DNA from: UKL13-3 sp964392775
Lineage (GTDB): Bacteria; Bacteroidota; Bacteroidia; UKL13-3
Direction: 5' to 3'
NCBI GenBank assembly: GCA_964392775.1
Contig: CAYMRD010000013.1
Span: 19,905-83,904 of the forward strand
Length of the DNA: 64,000 nucleotides
Below, one piece after another: positions 26,917-36,452 of this stretch. The translations under genes were made by a program, and so were the position numbers. The notes under the pieces are model-generated. The model saw nothing but the letters and a program-made list of their open reading frames with translations, did no database searches and had not been told where the DNA came from. Every line of letters starts with the position of its first letter. Positions within the stretch are counted from its first letter, which is position 1.

Positions 26917-28203
26917 TTAGTTTGTGCCAAAAGCACCAAGATAATTAGCCGGAGCCGGAGATATATACGTAACTCCGTTTATAACAATACCTGCAGCGAA
27001 TAAACGGGTGAAGTCTGTTTTTCCTTTATTTAAACCCGGAGCACCTGCCTGTAAATGAAAATCCCATGAAGCGTCAAAGGTTGAGTTTTCACCTGCAGTT
27101 GTCAATGGATAGTTTACAAACATCGGATCATTAGATGCTGCGCTTGTACCGACAATATCGTTGGTTCCTGCAATAATTGCATCCGATGGCTGGAATTGAT
27201 CAACACCGGTTTGTGTGCTTCCGTAGTATAATGTGTAGTTAAATGTTGAACGGTTATCCTCAGGATTTTTTGTATCACGTTTGATCCCATAACGGTTATT
27301 TGCCTGAATATTATTGTAAAACTCTGCAAATACTCCTTTTTCAACCCATACCGATCCACCTTTGGTATCAGGTCTTCTCCATCCGCAATTCAACATGGTA
27401 TTATTGTAAGCAATAATATGCGCCTGTGGGGTTCTGTCACCTGTATTCGACAATTTAAACGCATTGGTATTCGGGCTATAAATCAGGTTAAATGCAACAT
27501 CCGCTTCAACGCCTGATTTCAGGTTAATTGCTTCTCCTCCCGAAATACCTGTTGTGTAAAACATATTGTTTGCAATGATTAATTTACCACCTTCAATATA
27601 CAAAGCGTCTTCCTGGAAATGGCGTAATATATTGTTTCTGAAAATGAATTTACCGGCAGCATTGGCAAAATAAATAGCCGGTACATTTTCGCCTGCCACA
27701 CCTTTGTAAATACCTTCTTTTACCGATAAAGACTCTTCAGTTGCAGTTGCTCCTCCGTATTCGATAACGGTATATTCAAATACCATTTCCGAGCAATCAG
27801 GAGATGCTAAAATACCACCCCATAACTTACCAAAGGCATTATCATTGGTTTTTAATGATTCGGCAACGGTAAATTTAACAGGGTTGCTTTTTGTTCCGGT
27901 GCTGTAAATATTTCCTTTTACAATAACCTCAGGAGCTGTTGTAGCATCAAATACTACGTTCACTCCTTCTTCAATTGTTAACGATGTTCCTTTCTCAATA
28001 ATGATCGATTCCGTTACATTGTAAGTAGAACCTTTTTTCCAGATTCCGCTTACAGCACCTGATACAGCGTAAACACCAGGCGCAATAACGGTTGTACCTA
28101 TTGGTGGTGTTGTATCTTCATCTTTTCCCCCGTCTTCTTTTTTACATCCGAATACAAGTGATGCCATTACGGCTACTCCAAGTAATAATTGATTTGTTTT
28201 CAT
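26917..28203 (-). CDS. Lipoprotein with right-handed parallel beta-helix
   Basis: A 428-residue lipoprotein starting MKTNQLLLGVAVMASLVFGCKKEDGG; the lipobox is VFGC, followed by an acidic linker. The body has repeating turns typical of a right-handed beta-helix (LTIEEGVNVVFDA, IYFANAAGKFIFRNNILRHFQEDALYIEGGKLIIANNMFY, IAYNNTMLNCGW). It probably sits on the outer membrane surface. It lies between the TonB receptor (45 bases upstream) and the phosphatase, so it may be the surface binding partner of the receptor. No SusD-like features are seen. Confidence 0.8.
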   Translation of the reverse strand: MKTNQLLLGVAVMASLVFGCKKEDGGKDEDTTPPIGTTVIAPGVYAVSGAVSGIWKKGSTYNVTESIIIEKGTSLTIEEGVNVVFDATTAPEVIVKGNIYSTGTKSNPVKFTVAESLKTNDNAFGKLWGGILASPDCSEMVFEYTVIEYGGATATEESLSVKEGIYKGVAGENVPAIYFANAAGKFIFRNNILRHFQEDALYIEGGKLIIANNMFYTTGISGGEAINLKSGVEADVAFNLIYSPNTNAFKLSNTGDRTPQAHIIAYNNTMLNCGWRRPDTKGGSVWVEKGVFAEFYNNIQANNRYGIKRDTKNPEDNRSTFNYTLYYGSTQTGVDQFQPSDAIIAGTNDIVGTSAASNDPMFVNYPLTTAGENSTFDASWDFHLQAGAPGLNKGKTDFTRLFAAGIVINGVTYISPAPANYLGAFGTN

Positions 28204-28248
28204 TGTTTTGTGTTTTAGTGTTTGTTAATTAATTGTTGTTTGATTGTT

Positions 28249-30999
28249 TTATATCTTATATCGAAGCCCAAGCATATAGGAGCGCTGGTAATAATCTCTT
28301 CTGATAAGAGTTGTAGCGGTACTGTTATCCTGATTGGGTACATCTTCATTCTGAGCATTTGTGCCTTTTACAAATACTTCCATGGGAGTGTTTAGCAGGT
28401 TATTGGCTTTAGCAAAAAGTATCAGCCTTTTTTTGATCTGTTTTTCGAGGGATGCATCCATTTGTACAAATGCTTTTTGCCATAAATCGCAGCCCACAAA
28501 TTTTGATACGGTATTAATACGCTCACCCGTATAATTCCAGGCCAGTTGTACATCCCAGCCTTTCGGACTGTTTTTATACAACAACGCAACATTGGCGATA
28601 TGCATCGACTGACCATAAAGCGGACGCTCCTGATCTACTGCAATGGTTTCTAAGTTTCCACTGCTGTTGCGAATTCTTTTCGATTTAGCTGTGGTGATGC
28701 TTGATTCCGTAAATGTGTAATTCCCTTTTACACCAAAAAACCGAACATATTTGATAAAGTCTACTTCAAAACCATAGTTAATGGCTGTGCCAAAATTTCC
28801 CGGTGAATAATACAAATCCTGACCACGGGTGGCACTTGGCTGTAATGTGTATTCAATAGGATCCTGAATTTTTTTGTAAAATACTCCTATCAGAAACTGA
28901 TCATTTTTTCGGCTGTACCACTCATAGCGCAAATCAATATTATCCGCAATAGCCCTCTTTAAATCAGGATTGCCACGTTCGCTGTAATCTTCATTGACCA
29001 CACGATACGGTACAATTTCAAAATACCCCGGACGGTTGATTGCTTTGAAATAAGAACCTTTGAGAAATTGAAAAGCTGTTAACCTGTATTTGAGATGAAC
29101 ACTTGGCAAAACATCCGTGTATACCTGATTACCTTTAGGGTTTGGCTCTCCGGCAGGATATTCCAGCACATAACCCTGATTGGTGCTTTCAAAACGAATA
29201 CCTCCGATCATTTCAAAACTTTTGAGTGTGGTTTTTAATTGCGCATACTCCGCATGAATATCTTCCGAAGCCTGATAATACAATGATGTAGCAACACTCC
29301 CCCTCGGGTTTTGAACCACCCAGGGAATTTCCGTGTAATCATTAAAATCAACACCGTACATATAATTAACGGCATAGGGAGCAATCTGCAACTGGTAATT
29401 ATTGAAAAAATTGCTTCGTGTTTTATGATGGTATAGTCCTCCAAAATTCCACTCCAATTGCGCATTACCCAGCAACATAAATCTTTGAATATTGGCATAC
29501 CCGCTTAAATCCCTGTCGTCATTATGCTCCCATCTTCGGGTTGAATTGTCGGCAGTTGTTCTTTTATCAACGCCATTGGTTCTTTCGCCCCGTAAGTTCA
29601 CTGTTGTATTATCGGGAATTTGATTGGTAGCCAGCGAGTACACAGCCGACCAGTGTGCTTTCCATTTTGCGCCAAGCGAATGACTTCCCTGCAAAGTCGA
29701 ACTCATAATTTGCTGAATGGTTAAACGCGTGCGGGTGCTGTAAGCAAGCTTGGCATCACCTGTTACCGGATTATAACCCGCACTAAAATCGGTGGTTTTG
29801 GTATCACGGGTTTGAATATTGGTGAGGTTCATATAGGCATTGTACCATCTCAACTGATGCCTTGGACTTAATTTAAAATCGAGTTTTGTATGAATGCCAT
29901 ACCGTTTTTGCTGTTCCGAAAACATGCGCTCATTCATTTGCGTAATGGTTACAAAACTGTTGGTATCCACATTCTCGGCATTGTAAAACAAACTATTACT
30001 CCCTCTATAGGTATTTTGATAACTACCCGCTACAATGAAGCCCAGCTTTTTCTTAAAAAACCGGTCACCATAAGAGATGCCTGCAATTAAATTGGGAAGT
30101 GGCGCTCCGTACGAATAGTCTGATGTACCGGTCGGAAAATCACTCATTGTAGCTCTGTAATTTTTCCCAAACCGTTCGTAAGGCGACTCTTTTTGAATAC
30201 CGCTTTGATCATACGACTGAAAATCGCGGCTCATAAACAGTTCACTATACCCTGTTGCAAAACTCGTACTGAATGTTCTTGAATGCGGGGCATCTTTCAT
30301 CACCATATTAATGGAACCGCCAATGGCATCTCCTTCCATTGAAGGCGTTAACGACTTCGACACTTCGAGCCTGTCAAGCAGTTCAGCAGGAAAAATATCT
30401 AAGGGTACATAACGGTATTTATTATCCGGACTGGGAATTTTAACCCCGTTAATCAATGTATAATTATACCTTTTGTCCATTCCCCGGATAATTGCATGTT
30501 GGCCATCTCCATTGCTGTTTCGTTCGATAGAGACACCCGAAACACGCTGAACAACATTGGCCACGGTAATATCAGGCGAAATCTGAATGGCCTGAGCCGA
30601 TACGATATTTACCATATTATCTGCCTGTAACATTCCTCTTCGTGCAAAAGCATCAGAACCTTTATCTTCTGTACCATGAATGACAACTTCATTTAATTCC
30701 TTTTGAGCCTCTGTGAGTTCAATGTTTATTACTGACTGTTGTTCGCTGTCTATTTTTTGAACCTTGGTCAGGTATCCTAAATAGGTGATCTCCAGTTCGA
30801 CTTGTCCGGGGGGCACATTTTTTAACACAAAACTTCCGTCAAGTCCGCTTTGGGTTCCAATACTTCCTCCTTTAACCGAGATGCTTGCCCCAATAACCGG
30901 CTCCTGAGTTTTTGCATCCTTAACAACCCCCTTTAACGTAGCTGCATTCACATATACAATACCAATAAAAAAAAATACGAATAGCAGCGCTCTGAGCAT
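28249..30999 (-). CDS. TonB-dependent outer membrane receptor
   Basis: A 916-residue TonB-dependent receptor. It has a signal peptide (residues 1-19, ending YVNA), a carboxypeptidase-regulatory-like domain (LKGVVKDAKTQEPVIGAS, about 22-105), then the plug (RRGMLQADNMVNIVSAQ, VQRVSGVSIERNS, AIIRGMDKRYNYTLINGV, about 118-235). A 22-stranded barrel ends in the aromatic-rich RSYMLGLRYKI. It imports a substrate too large for porins. There is no SusD gene beside it, so it is not a classic polysaccharide locus. It heads receptor / beta-helix lipoprotein / phosphatase and is divergent from a regulator gene across 235 bases. Confidence 0.93.
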   Translation of the reverse strand: MLRALLFVFFFIGIVYVNAATLKGVVKDAKTQEPVIGASISVKGGSIGTQSGLDGSFVLKNVPPGQVELEITYLGYLTKVQKIDSEQQSVINIELTEAQKELNEVVIHGTEDKGSDAFARRGMLQADNMVNIVSAQAIQISPDITVANVVQRVSGVSIERNSNGDGQHAIIRGMDKRYNYTLINGVKIPSPDNKYRYVPLDIFPAELLDRLEVSKSLTPSMEGDAIGGSINMVMKDAPHSRTFSTSFATGYSELFMSRDFQSYDQSGIQKESPYERFGKNYRATMSDFPTGTSDYSYGAPLPNLIAGISYGDRFFKKKLGFIVAGSYQNTYRGSNSLFYNAENVDTNSFVTITQMNERMFSEQQKRYGIHTKLDFKLSPRHQLRWYNAYMNLTNIQTRDTKTTDFSAGYNPVTGDAKLAYSTRTRLTIQQIMSSTLQGSHSLGAKWKAHWSAVYSLATNQIPDNTTVNLRGERTNGVDKRTTADNSTRRWEHNDDRDLSGYANIQRFMLLGNAQLEWNFGGLYHHKTRSNFFNNYQLQIAPYAVNYMYGVDFNDYTEIPWVVQNPRGSVATSLYYQASEDIHAEYAQLKTTLKSFEMIGGIRFESTNQGYVLEYPAGEPNPKGNQVYTDVLPSVHLKYRLTAFQFLKGSYFKAINRPGYFEIVPYRVVNEDYSERGNPDLKRAIADNIDLRYEWYSRKNDQFLIGVFYKKIQDPIEYTLQPSATRGQDLYYSPGNFGTAINYGFEVDFIKYVRFFGVKGNYTFTESSITTAKSKRIRNSSGNLETIAVDQERPLYGQSMHIANVALLYKNSPKGWDVQLAWNYTGERINTVSKFVGCDLWQKAFVQMDASLEKQIKKRLILFAKANNLLNTPMEVFVKGTNAQNEDVPNQDNSTATTLIRRDYYQRSYMLGLRYKI

Positions 31000-31234
31000 G
31001 TTGTTTTTTTGAGTTTCTATGATTGAACTTAACGTGTCACAATATTGCCTGATACATGTTAAGCAAACATGAAATGGCCCGGGACAAATGAGGGGACATC
31101 CAACAAGAAACTTACTGTCAATTTTTTAACGAATGCAGTTGACAAACACTTAACAAATGCATCATTATTCCTTAACATTCTTTAAGCCTTAGCCGGAATG
31201 TTTTTGCCGTATTATTGAAACTCTGTTTTAAGAT

Positions 31235-32677
31235 GTGAGATACTTTTTGTTTTTATTTTTGTCGGCCTGGTTTGGAATTGCAAAAAGCCAGCCTTCTTTA
31301 ACAGCCATGATGCATGCTGCGGATAGTTGCATGAAACAGGAGAATTATATCCGGGCTATGAATCTTCTTACAGATATTGAAATTGTTTTAGAAGATACAG
31401 ACTCCACCAACCGGATTTTGGCATTGGTTTATTATAACCTTGCTGTATGCTTTGATTATTTTGATTACACCGAGCTTTCAACCCAGTATTTTACCAAAGC
31501 TTTACCGCGCTTTCAATCGTTTGGCGATCTGCAAAATATAGCTTATTGCCTCACAGAATTAGGTGATTCATACGAAGACGGAGGTAACAACAAAACGGCC
31601 AGAATATTTCAGCTAAGGGCTTTGGCTATCTTCAAACAACTTAACGATAGCAATGGAATCGCAAAAGTATATGATAACCTTTCGAGTATTTATGAAAACT
31701 ATTCCCTGTATGATTCCTCTTTATATTATTTAAACAGTGCATTCAAATTATATACTGACCTTCATGACACCATCGGGCAATGTGTTGTTCTTAATAATCT
31801 TGGAGATATAGAGCTCAAAAAAGGAAATAACCTTGCCGGCCTCAATTATTATAAACAATCCCTGTTGCTGTCTCAACTCGTTAACAACCATGAAGAGGAA
31901 CGTGGTAATTTAAAGGATATTGCCAGATGTTATTCCCTGCTGGGCAACTATAAACTTGCATACGAGTATTTCAACCATTTTTTTGCAATCCACCGAAAAC
32001 TCAAAATTGAAAAGAAGATTGATGAAGTCGCGGCATTACAAATTCACTCATTGCAAGCCAAAAAGGAGTTTCAAATCCAACAGCTTAATTCCGAAAAGGA
32101 GCTATCGACCTTACGATTTTCGGTTATTATCATCTCATTAATACTTTTCATTGTTATATTATTTAACAGCTATCAGTCGTACCGGTCCAAAGTAAAAAGG
32201 ACTACCGAACAACGAAACGCATTTGAACGGGATCTGCAACTGGAAATTGAAATCCGTAAAGAAAAGCTGGCCAATTATACAAGGCAGTTAGCCGAGCGTG
32301 CCGAACTGATTGAGTCGTTAAAAAAACAACTGACCGAAACCTTTGAATTAAATAATGCCAATACAGATATCAGGTATAAAGCCATCGAACAATTATCAAA
32401 CTCGGTGATTTTAACAGATGACGATTGGGTGCAGTTTAAAAAACAATTTGAAAATGTATACGAAGGCTTTTTTGTAAAGCTCAGGGAAACCTACCCCGAC
32501 TTATCAATTGGTGATATCCGGCTGGCATCGTTGTTAAAATTAAAATTATCGCAGGAAGAAATAGCCCGTATGATTGGCATTACGGTGGATGGCGTTAAAA
32601 AAGCAAGCAGCCGGCTAAAGAAAAAGGTATTAACGAACGAAATGTTAACACTAAAAGAGTGGATTGAAAATATCTAG
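31235..32677 (+). CDS. Membrane-anchored TPR protein with C-terminal helix-turn-helix, probable regulator
   Basis: A 480-residue protein starting with GTG at 31235 (the ATG two bases earlier is out of frame and stops at once). It has a signal peptide (1-18), TPR repeats at about 20-260 (YYNLAVCFDYFDYTELSTQYF; GIAKVYDNLSSIYENYSLYDSS; VVLNNLGDIELKKGN), one membrane helix (FSVIIISLILFIVILF, near 300), and a coiled coil to about 375. The C-terminal LuxR/GerE-like HTH reads LSQEEIARMIGITVDGVKKASSRLKKK. This Bacteroidota architecture links a periplasmic TPR sensor to a cytoplasmic DNA-binding domain. Its divergent position suggests control of the receptor/phosphatase operon; that is inference. Confidence 0.82.
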   Translation: MRYFLFLFLSAWFGIAKSQPSLTAMMHAADSCMKQENYIRAMNLLTDIEIVLEDTDSTNRILALVYYNLAVCFDYFDYTELSTQYFTKALPRFQSFGDLQNIAYCLTELGDSYEDGGNNKTARIFQLRALAIFKQLNDSNGIAKVYDNLSSIYENYSLYDSSLYYLNSAFKLYTDLHDTIGQCVVLNNLGDIELKKGNNLAGLNYYKQSLLLSQLVNNHEEERGNLKDIARCYSLLGNYKLAYEYFNHFFAIHRKLKIEKKIDEVAALQIHSLQAKKEFQIQQLNSEKELSTLRFSVIIISLILFIVILFNSYQSYRSKVKRTTEQRNAFERDLQLEIEIRKEKLANYTRQLAERAELIESLKKQLTETFELNNANTDIRYKAIEQLSNSVILTDDDWVQFKKQFENVYEGFFVKLRETYPDLSIGDIRLASLLKLKLSQEEIARMIGITVDGVKKASSRLKKKVLTNEMLTLKEWIENI

Positions 32678-32819
32678 CTCCTTTTCATAGAAAACATGTG
32701 AAGCCCCGATTTGTGCTTAGAAAGAGATTTGGCTGCTCCTGAGCCTTTTCTATTATGAATTGTCTCGCATAACTAGCAGCCTCCAAAGGAGGTATATCTC
32801 ATTAATCAGGGACGGGCTC

Positions 32820-33465
32820 ATGAATATAGATGGCGCACCTACGGAGCGCTGATACCTTTTGGAACATATTGTCTATAGAGGTTGGACTCCTCCGGAGCCT
32901 GACGAGATTGCTATCTCTGTTGATGCGCAGAAGCCGCCTCCTCAGGAGGCTTATCTTTGTAACCAGTCCACAACGAAATGCCAAGAGCTCCGGAGGAGCG
33001 AAATCTCTATCCAATATCCCAAACACGATCAACGTAAAAAAAATCATGAATATAGATGGCGCACCTACGGAGCGCTAATGCCTACGGTTCTATTTTTGTC
33101 TATAGAGATTGGACTCCTCCGGAGCCTGACGATGCCAATCTATTCGTAGATTTATGAATAAAGATTGTGCACCTACAGAACGCTGATGCTTTTGGGATTG
33201 TATTTGTCTATAGAGGTTGGACTCCTCCGGAGCCTGACGATGCCAATCTATTCGTAGATTTATGAATAAAGATTGTGCACCTACAGAACGCTGATGCTTT
33301 TGGGATTGTATTTGTCTACAGAGGTTGGGCTCCTCCGGAGCCCTTTTCAAAGAATTTCAAAGGATAATATGGGAATCATCTCGTATGACCAACAGCCTCC
33401 GGAGGAGGCAAACCTCTATAGCCCATTTATGAACGAAATGCCCGGAGCTCCGGAGGAGCGAAACC
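32820..33465. repeat. Cluster B of palindromic interspersed repeats
   Basis: Direct units lie at about 32820-32899, 33046-33126, 33154-33234 and 33262-33342. Second-type units lie at about 32931-33015 and 33393-33465. The third and fourth direct units are nearly identical, with a 108-bp period. Unit text matches cluster A, for example GCACCTACGGAGCGCT and CTCCTCCGGAGCC. The 32678-33552 span has no gene. Confidence 0.88.
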
Positions 33466-33552
33466 TATATTATGGATATCTACCAACAATATATCTGACA
33501 AAAAAAAATCGCATAAAAAAAGCTCCACAATGTATTGTGAAGCCCGGATTTG

Positions 33553-33634
33553 TGCTGCGAAAGAGACTCGAACTCTTACACCTAACGGCACCACCCCCTC
33601 AAGATGGCGTGTCTACCAATTCCACCACCGCAGC
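33553..33634 (-). tRNA. tRNA-Leu (anticodon GAG)
   Basis: Read on the minus strand, the gene begins GCTGCGGTGGTGGAATTGG and ends TTCGAGTCTCTTTCGCAGCA. The 7-bp acceptor stem closes with one G-T pair. The anticodon stem CCATC/GGTGG encloses TTGAGGG, giving GAG. The long variable arm is that of a type II tRNA. The length is 82 bases and CCA is not encoded. It starts 13 bases after the THX stop on the same strand. Confidence 0.93.
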
Positions 33635-33647
33635 GGGTATCGCTGAA

Positions 33648-33764
33648 TTAAGCAGCTCTTTTTGTGTTGTTATTTTTAGACTTCAACACACGTTTGTTAC
33701 GGCTTTTTCCAAATGAACCATTTTTCATTTTACCTTTTTTAGATCTTACGTCTCCTTTTCCCAT
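33648..33764 (-). CDS. 30S ribosomal protein THX
   Basis: A 38-codon gene easily missed because of its size. The product begins MGKGDVRSKKGKMKNGSFGK and is very rich in Lys and Arg. This is the short, basic THX protein of the 30S head known from Thermus and annotated widely in Bacteroidota. The ATG at 33764 and the stop at 33648-33650 are clear. It lies just upstream of tRNA-Leu, so the two may share a transcript. Confidence 0.9.
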   Translation of the reverse strand: MGKGDVRSKKGKMKNGSFGKSRNKRVLKSKNNNTKRAA

Positions 33765-33854
33765 GATTGATATTATATTTTAGGGTGGCGAAGATAGGAC
33801 TTTTCCGAAAACCAAAAAATCTATTTACGGGTCTTTTTTATTTTATTTGAAGCA

Positions 33855-34712
33855 ATGGAAAACGATATCCTGAAAATCAACATCACCCACAAAGGTGCTG
33901 AACTGCAACAAATCACCCACAAAAGCAGCGGTTATGATTTTTTGTGGCAGGCCGACCCAACAATCTGGGGCCGCCACGCACCGGTGCTTTTCCCTGTTGT
34001 GGGCAAACTCAAAAACAACCAGTTGCTGATTGACGGAACCGCCTACCCTATGAGCCAGCATGGTTTTGCACGCGATGCCGCTTTTACCTGCATCAAACAT
34101 ACCGACACCTCTGCGCTGTTTGAATTGAAGGCCAATGAAACATCTCTGCATGTTTTTCCATATCACTTCACCCTGCAACTGGGATACGAACTCACGGGTA
34201 ATACACTTACCTGCTCCTATTTGGTAAAAAACACAGATGATAAACCTATGTATTTCAGCATTGGCGCACATCCCGGGTTTAACCTTCCCACCGCAAAACT
34301 GACGGATTACGTGTTGTTGTTTAACCAACCTGAACAACCCGAAAGACATCTATTAAACACCGGTTTGTTTAATGGCATCAGCAAAGCCGTATTTAGCCGT
34401 GCGGGAGAAATAGACCTTAACAAGGTTTTGTTTGATGATGATGCCATTGTGTTTAAAAACATAACAGCCAAACAGGTGGAATTAAAACAACTCTCTGGCA
34501 ATTTTTCTATTGGCTTGACGTATGATGGATTTCCGGATTTAGGAATCTGGACCCAAAAGGATTGCGAACAGTATATTTGCTTAGAGCCCTGGTGCGGCCA
34601 TGCCGACCCCATTGACGGGCATGATGATATCAGCGCCAAACCGGGTATCAACACATTGCAACCGGGCGAACAGTTTAACAGAAGTTATACCCTGACCTTC
34701 TCTTGTCCTTAA
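33855..34712 (+). CDS. Aldose 1-epimerase family protein
   Basis: A 285-residue galactose-mutarotase-like beta-sandwich enzyme. Blocks include KGAELQQITHKSSGYDFLWQADP, GRHAPVLFPVVGKL, MSQHGFARD with a catalytic-type His, GAHPGFNLP and LEPWCGHAD. It resembles the LacX/YeaD-type branch that interconverts sugar or sugar-phosphate anomers, rather than canonical GalM. The M20 hydrolase gene follows 41 bases later. Confidence 0.88.
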   Translation: MENDILKINITHKGAELQQITHKSSGYDFLWQADPTIWGRHAPVLFPVVGKLKNNQLLIDGTAYPMSQHGFARDAAFTCIKHTDTSALFELKANETSLHVFPYHFTLQLGYELTGNTLTCSYLVKNTDDKPMYFSIGAHPGFNLPTAKLTDYVLLFNQPEQPERHLLNTGLFNGISKAVFSRAGEIDLNKVLFDDDAIVFKNITAKQVELKQLSGNFSIGLTYDGFPDLGIWTQKDCEQYICLEPWCGHADPIDGHDDISAKPGINTLQPGEQFNRSYTLTFSCP

Positions 34713-34717
34713 CCTTC

Positions 34718-34744
34718 TTTGTTTATCAAATTTCCATACCTTTG
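34718..34744 (+). promoter_or_regulatory. Candidate promoter for the M20 hydrolase
   Basis: TACCTTTG at 34737-34744 fits TAnnTTTG and lies 9 bases before the ATG at 34754. TTTG occurs at 34718-34721, but the 15-base spacing is short. Weak support. Confidence 0.25.
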
Positions 34745-34753
34745 ATTGCACAC

Positions 34754-35947
34754 ATGACCAACCTGAAACAACGCATACAGGCATTAGCCAAAGAAAATCA
34801 CGAGTACGTGGTTGCGCTTCGCAGACATATTCACCAACATCCTGAACTTTCGTTTCAGGAATACAACACACAGGCTTTTGTAGAGGCTAAGCTCCGCGAA
34901 ATGGGTATCACCCAAATTGAACACAAAGCCACAACCGGTTTGGTTGCCTTGATTGAAGGAAAAAATCCCGGCTGCAAAACCATTGCGCTGCGTGCTGATA
35001 TGGATGCATTGCCGATCATCGAACAAAATGATGTTTCATATAAATCGCAAAACGAAGGCGTGATGCACGCTTGCGGACATGATGTGCACACAAGTTCGTT
35101 ATTGGGTGCGGCCATGATTTTGCATACCTTAAAAGATGAATTTGATGGAACCATTAAATTGATTTTTCAACCCGGAGAAGAAAAACTACCGGGTGGCGCT
35201 TCGCTGATGATTGCCGATGGAGCCCTCGAATCACCCACTGCCACCTCGATTATCGGGCAACATGTGATGCCGTTGTTACCCGCGGGAACCATCGGGTTCC
35301 GCGAAGGTTTGTATATGGCTTCAACCGATGAATTGTATGTAACCGTTAAAGGCAAAGGTGGACATGGAGCCATGCCTCACCTGTGTATCGACCCTGTACT
35401 CATTACGGCACATATCATTACCGGCCTGCAAAGTATCGTGAGCCGCAGGGCCAATCCTATTATTCCTTCGGTACTTTCGTTTGGTAAAGTAATTGCCAAC
35501 GGAGCCACCAATGTGATTCCGGATGAAGTGAAACTGGAAGGAACCTTTAGAACCCTGGATGAAAACTGGAGAGCCGAAGCGCATAAACTGATGGTGCAAA
35601 CCGCCACACAAATTGCAACCAGCATGGGTGGAACCTGTGAGTTTGAAGTACGCAAAGGATATCCGTATCTTAAAAACGATATAACCGTAACCCGCAGAGC
35701 AAAAGCTGCAGCCATTGAATATGTAGGAGCTGATAAGGTTGTTGATTTGGATATTTGGATGGCAGCCGAAGATTTTGCCTATTACTCGCAACAGATGCCG
35801 GCTTGTTTTTACCGCTTAGGCACACGCAATGAAGCCAGGGGTATTGTTTCAGGTGTACACACTCCTACGTTTAATATTGACGAAAGTGCATTGGAGTTGG
35901 GAGCAGGATTGATGGCGTGGTTGGCGTTGCAGGAGTTGGGGAGTTAG
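34754..35947 (+). CDS. M20 family amidohydrolase (N-acyl amino acid hydrolase type)
   Basis: A 397-residue di-metal hydrolase starting MTNLKQRIQALAKENHEYVVALRR. M20D features are HQHPELSFQEYNT near the start, LRADMDALPI, the metal-binding HACGHDVHTS, and the catalytic and ligand glutamates in FQPGEEKLPGGA. The dimerisation domain follows, then MAAEDFAYY and the C-terminal GVHTPTFNIDE. It cleaves amide bonds of N-acylated amino acids or related compounds. The ATG at 34754 was chosen over an out-of-family 17-residue extension overlapping the epimerase gene. Confidence 0.92.
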   Translation: MTNLKQRIQALAKENHEYVVALRRHIHQHPELSFQEYNTQAFVEAKLREMGITQIEHKATTGLVALIEGKNPGCKTIALRADMDALPIIEQNDVSYKSQNEGVMHACGHDVHTSSLLGAAMILHTLKDEFDGTIKLIFQPGEEKLPGGASLMIADGALESPTATSIIGQHVMPLLPAGTIGFREGLYMASTDELYVTVKGKGGHGAMPHLCIDPVLITAHIITGLQSIVSRRANPIIPSVLSFGKVIANGATNVIPDEVKLEGTFRTLDENWRAEAHKLMVQTATQIATSMGGTCEFEVRKGYPYLKNDITVTRRAKAAAIEYVGADKVVDLDIWMAAEDFAYYSQQMPACFYRLGTRNEARGIVSGVHTPTFNIDESALELGAGLMAWLALQELGS

Positions 35948-35964
35948 ACGTAATGTAAAGACGA

Positions 35965-36405
35965 ATGACACAGAAATACTTTATTGACAGATCTAGACAC
36001 ATGAAGACCTTAAAAACTTCCTTGGTTTTTGGTTTAGGATGCCTGGCTGTTTTGATTTTGACCAATATTATCTTTTACAATTTTTCCGGACTCATTATTG
36101 CCTCGGCATTCCTTGGTGGAGCGGTTTTAATATCTGTAATTTCTCTATACCGAACAATATTTCTTTTAAAACGCCCTTTGATAACTATTGATGATAATTC
36201 CATTCGTTATTTTAATGTCTTGTGGTATAACAATCACAAGTGGGACAAATTCGAGTTGGCTTATTTTAACACAGACAATCTTTCAATTTCCATTGGCTTG
36301 ACAAATGGAAGAATCTTCGACAAATTTCTTCTTGATTCATTGTCGCAAAAAGACATCGAGAATATTAAAAATTGTTTTATAACAAGAGATAAACTCATTG
36401 GTTAA
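35965..36405 (+). CDS. Small membrane protein, function unknown
   Basis: A 146-residue protein. Two adjacent hydrophobic helices (LVFGLGCLAVLILTNIIFY and LIIASAFLGGAVLISVISLY) are followed by about 75 soluble residues (LITIDDNSIRYFNVLWYNNHKWDKFELAYF) that resemble the PH-like domain of other small bacterial membrane proteins. A second ATG at 36001 would also give a good start. It lies 17 bases after the M20 gene. I do not recognise a specific family. Confidence 0.65.
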   Translation: MTQKYFIDRSRHMKTLKTSLVFGLGCLAVLILTNIIFYNFSGLIIASAFLGGAVLISVISLYRTIFLLKRPLITIDDNSIRYFNVLWYNNHKWDKFELAYFNTDNLSISIGLTNGRIFDKFLLDSLSQKDIENIKNCFITRDKLIG

Positions 36406-36452
36406 CAGTACGCCAAACGCAGTATCAAACTATTAGCACTAACTTAAGAACC

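Noticed and set aside
33154..33342. CRISPR-like array in cluster B
   Set aside because: The repeats are about 80-108 bp with spacer text that is itself repeated, and there are no unique spacers or cas genes.
32802..33350. Several 80-95-codon frames within cluster B
   Set aside because: They are translations of the repeat units themselves and repeat the same peptide text.
33273..33716. 147-codon open frame on the plus strand through repeats and the tRNA
   Set aside because: It reads across palindromic repeats, antisense tRNA-Leu and antisense THX; the product has no domain.
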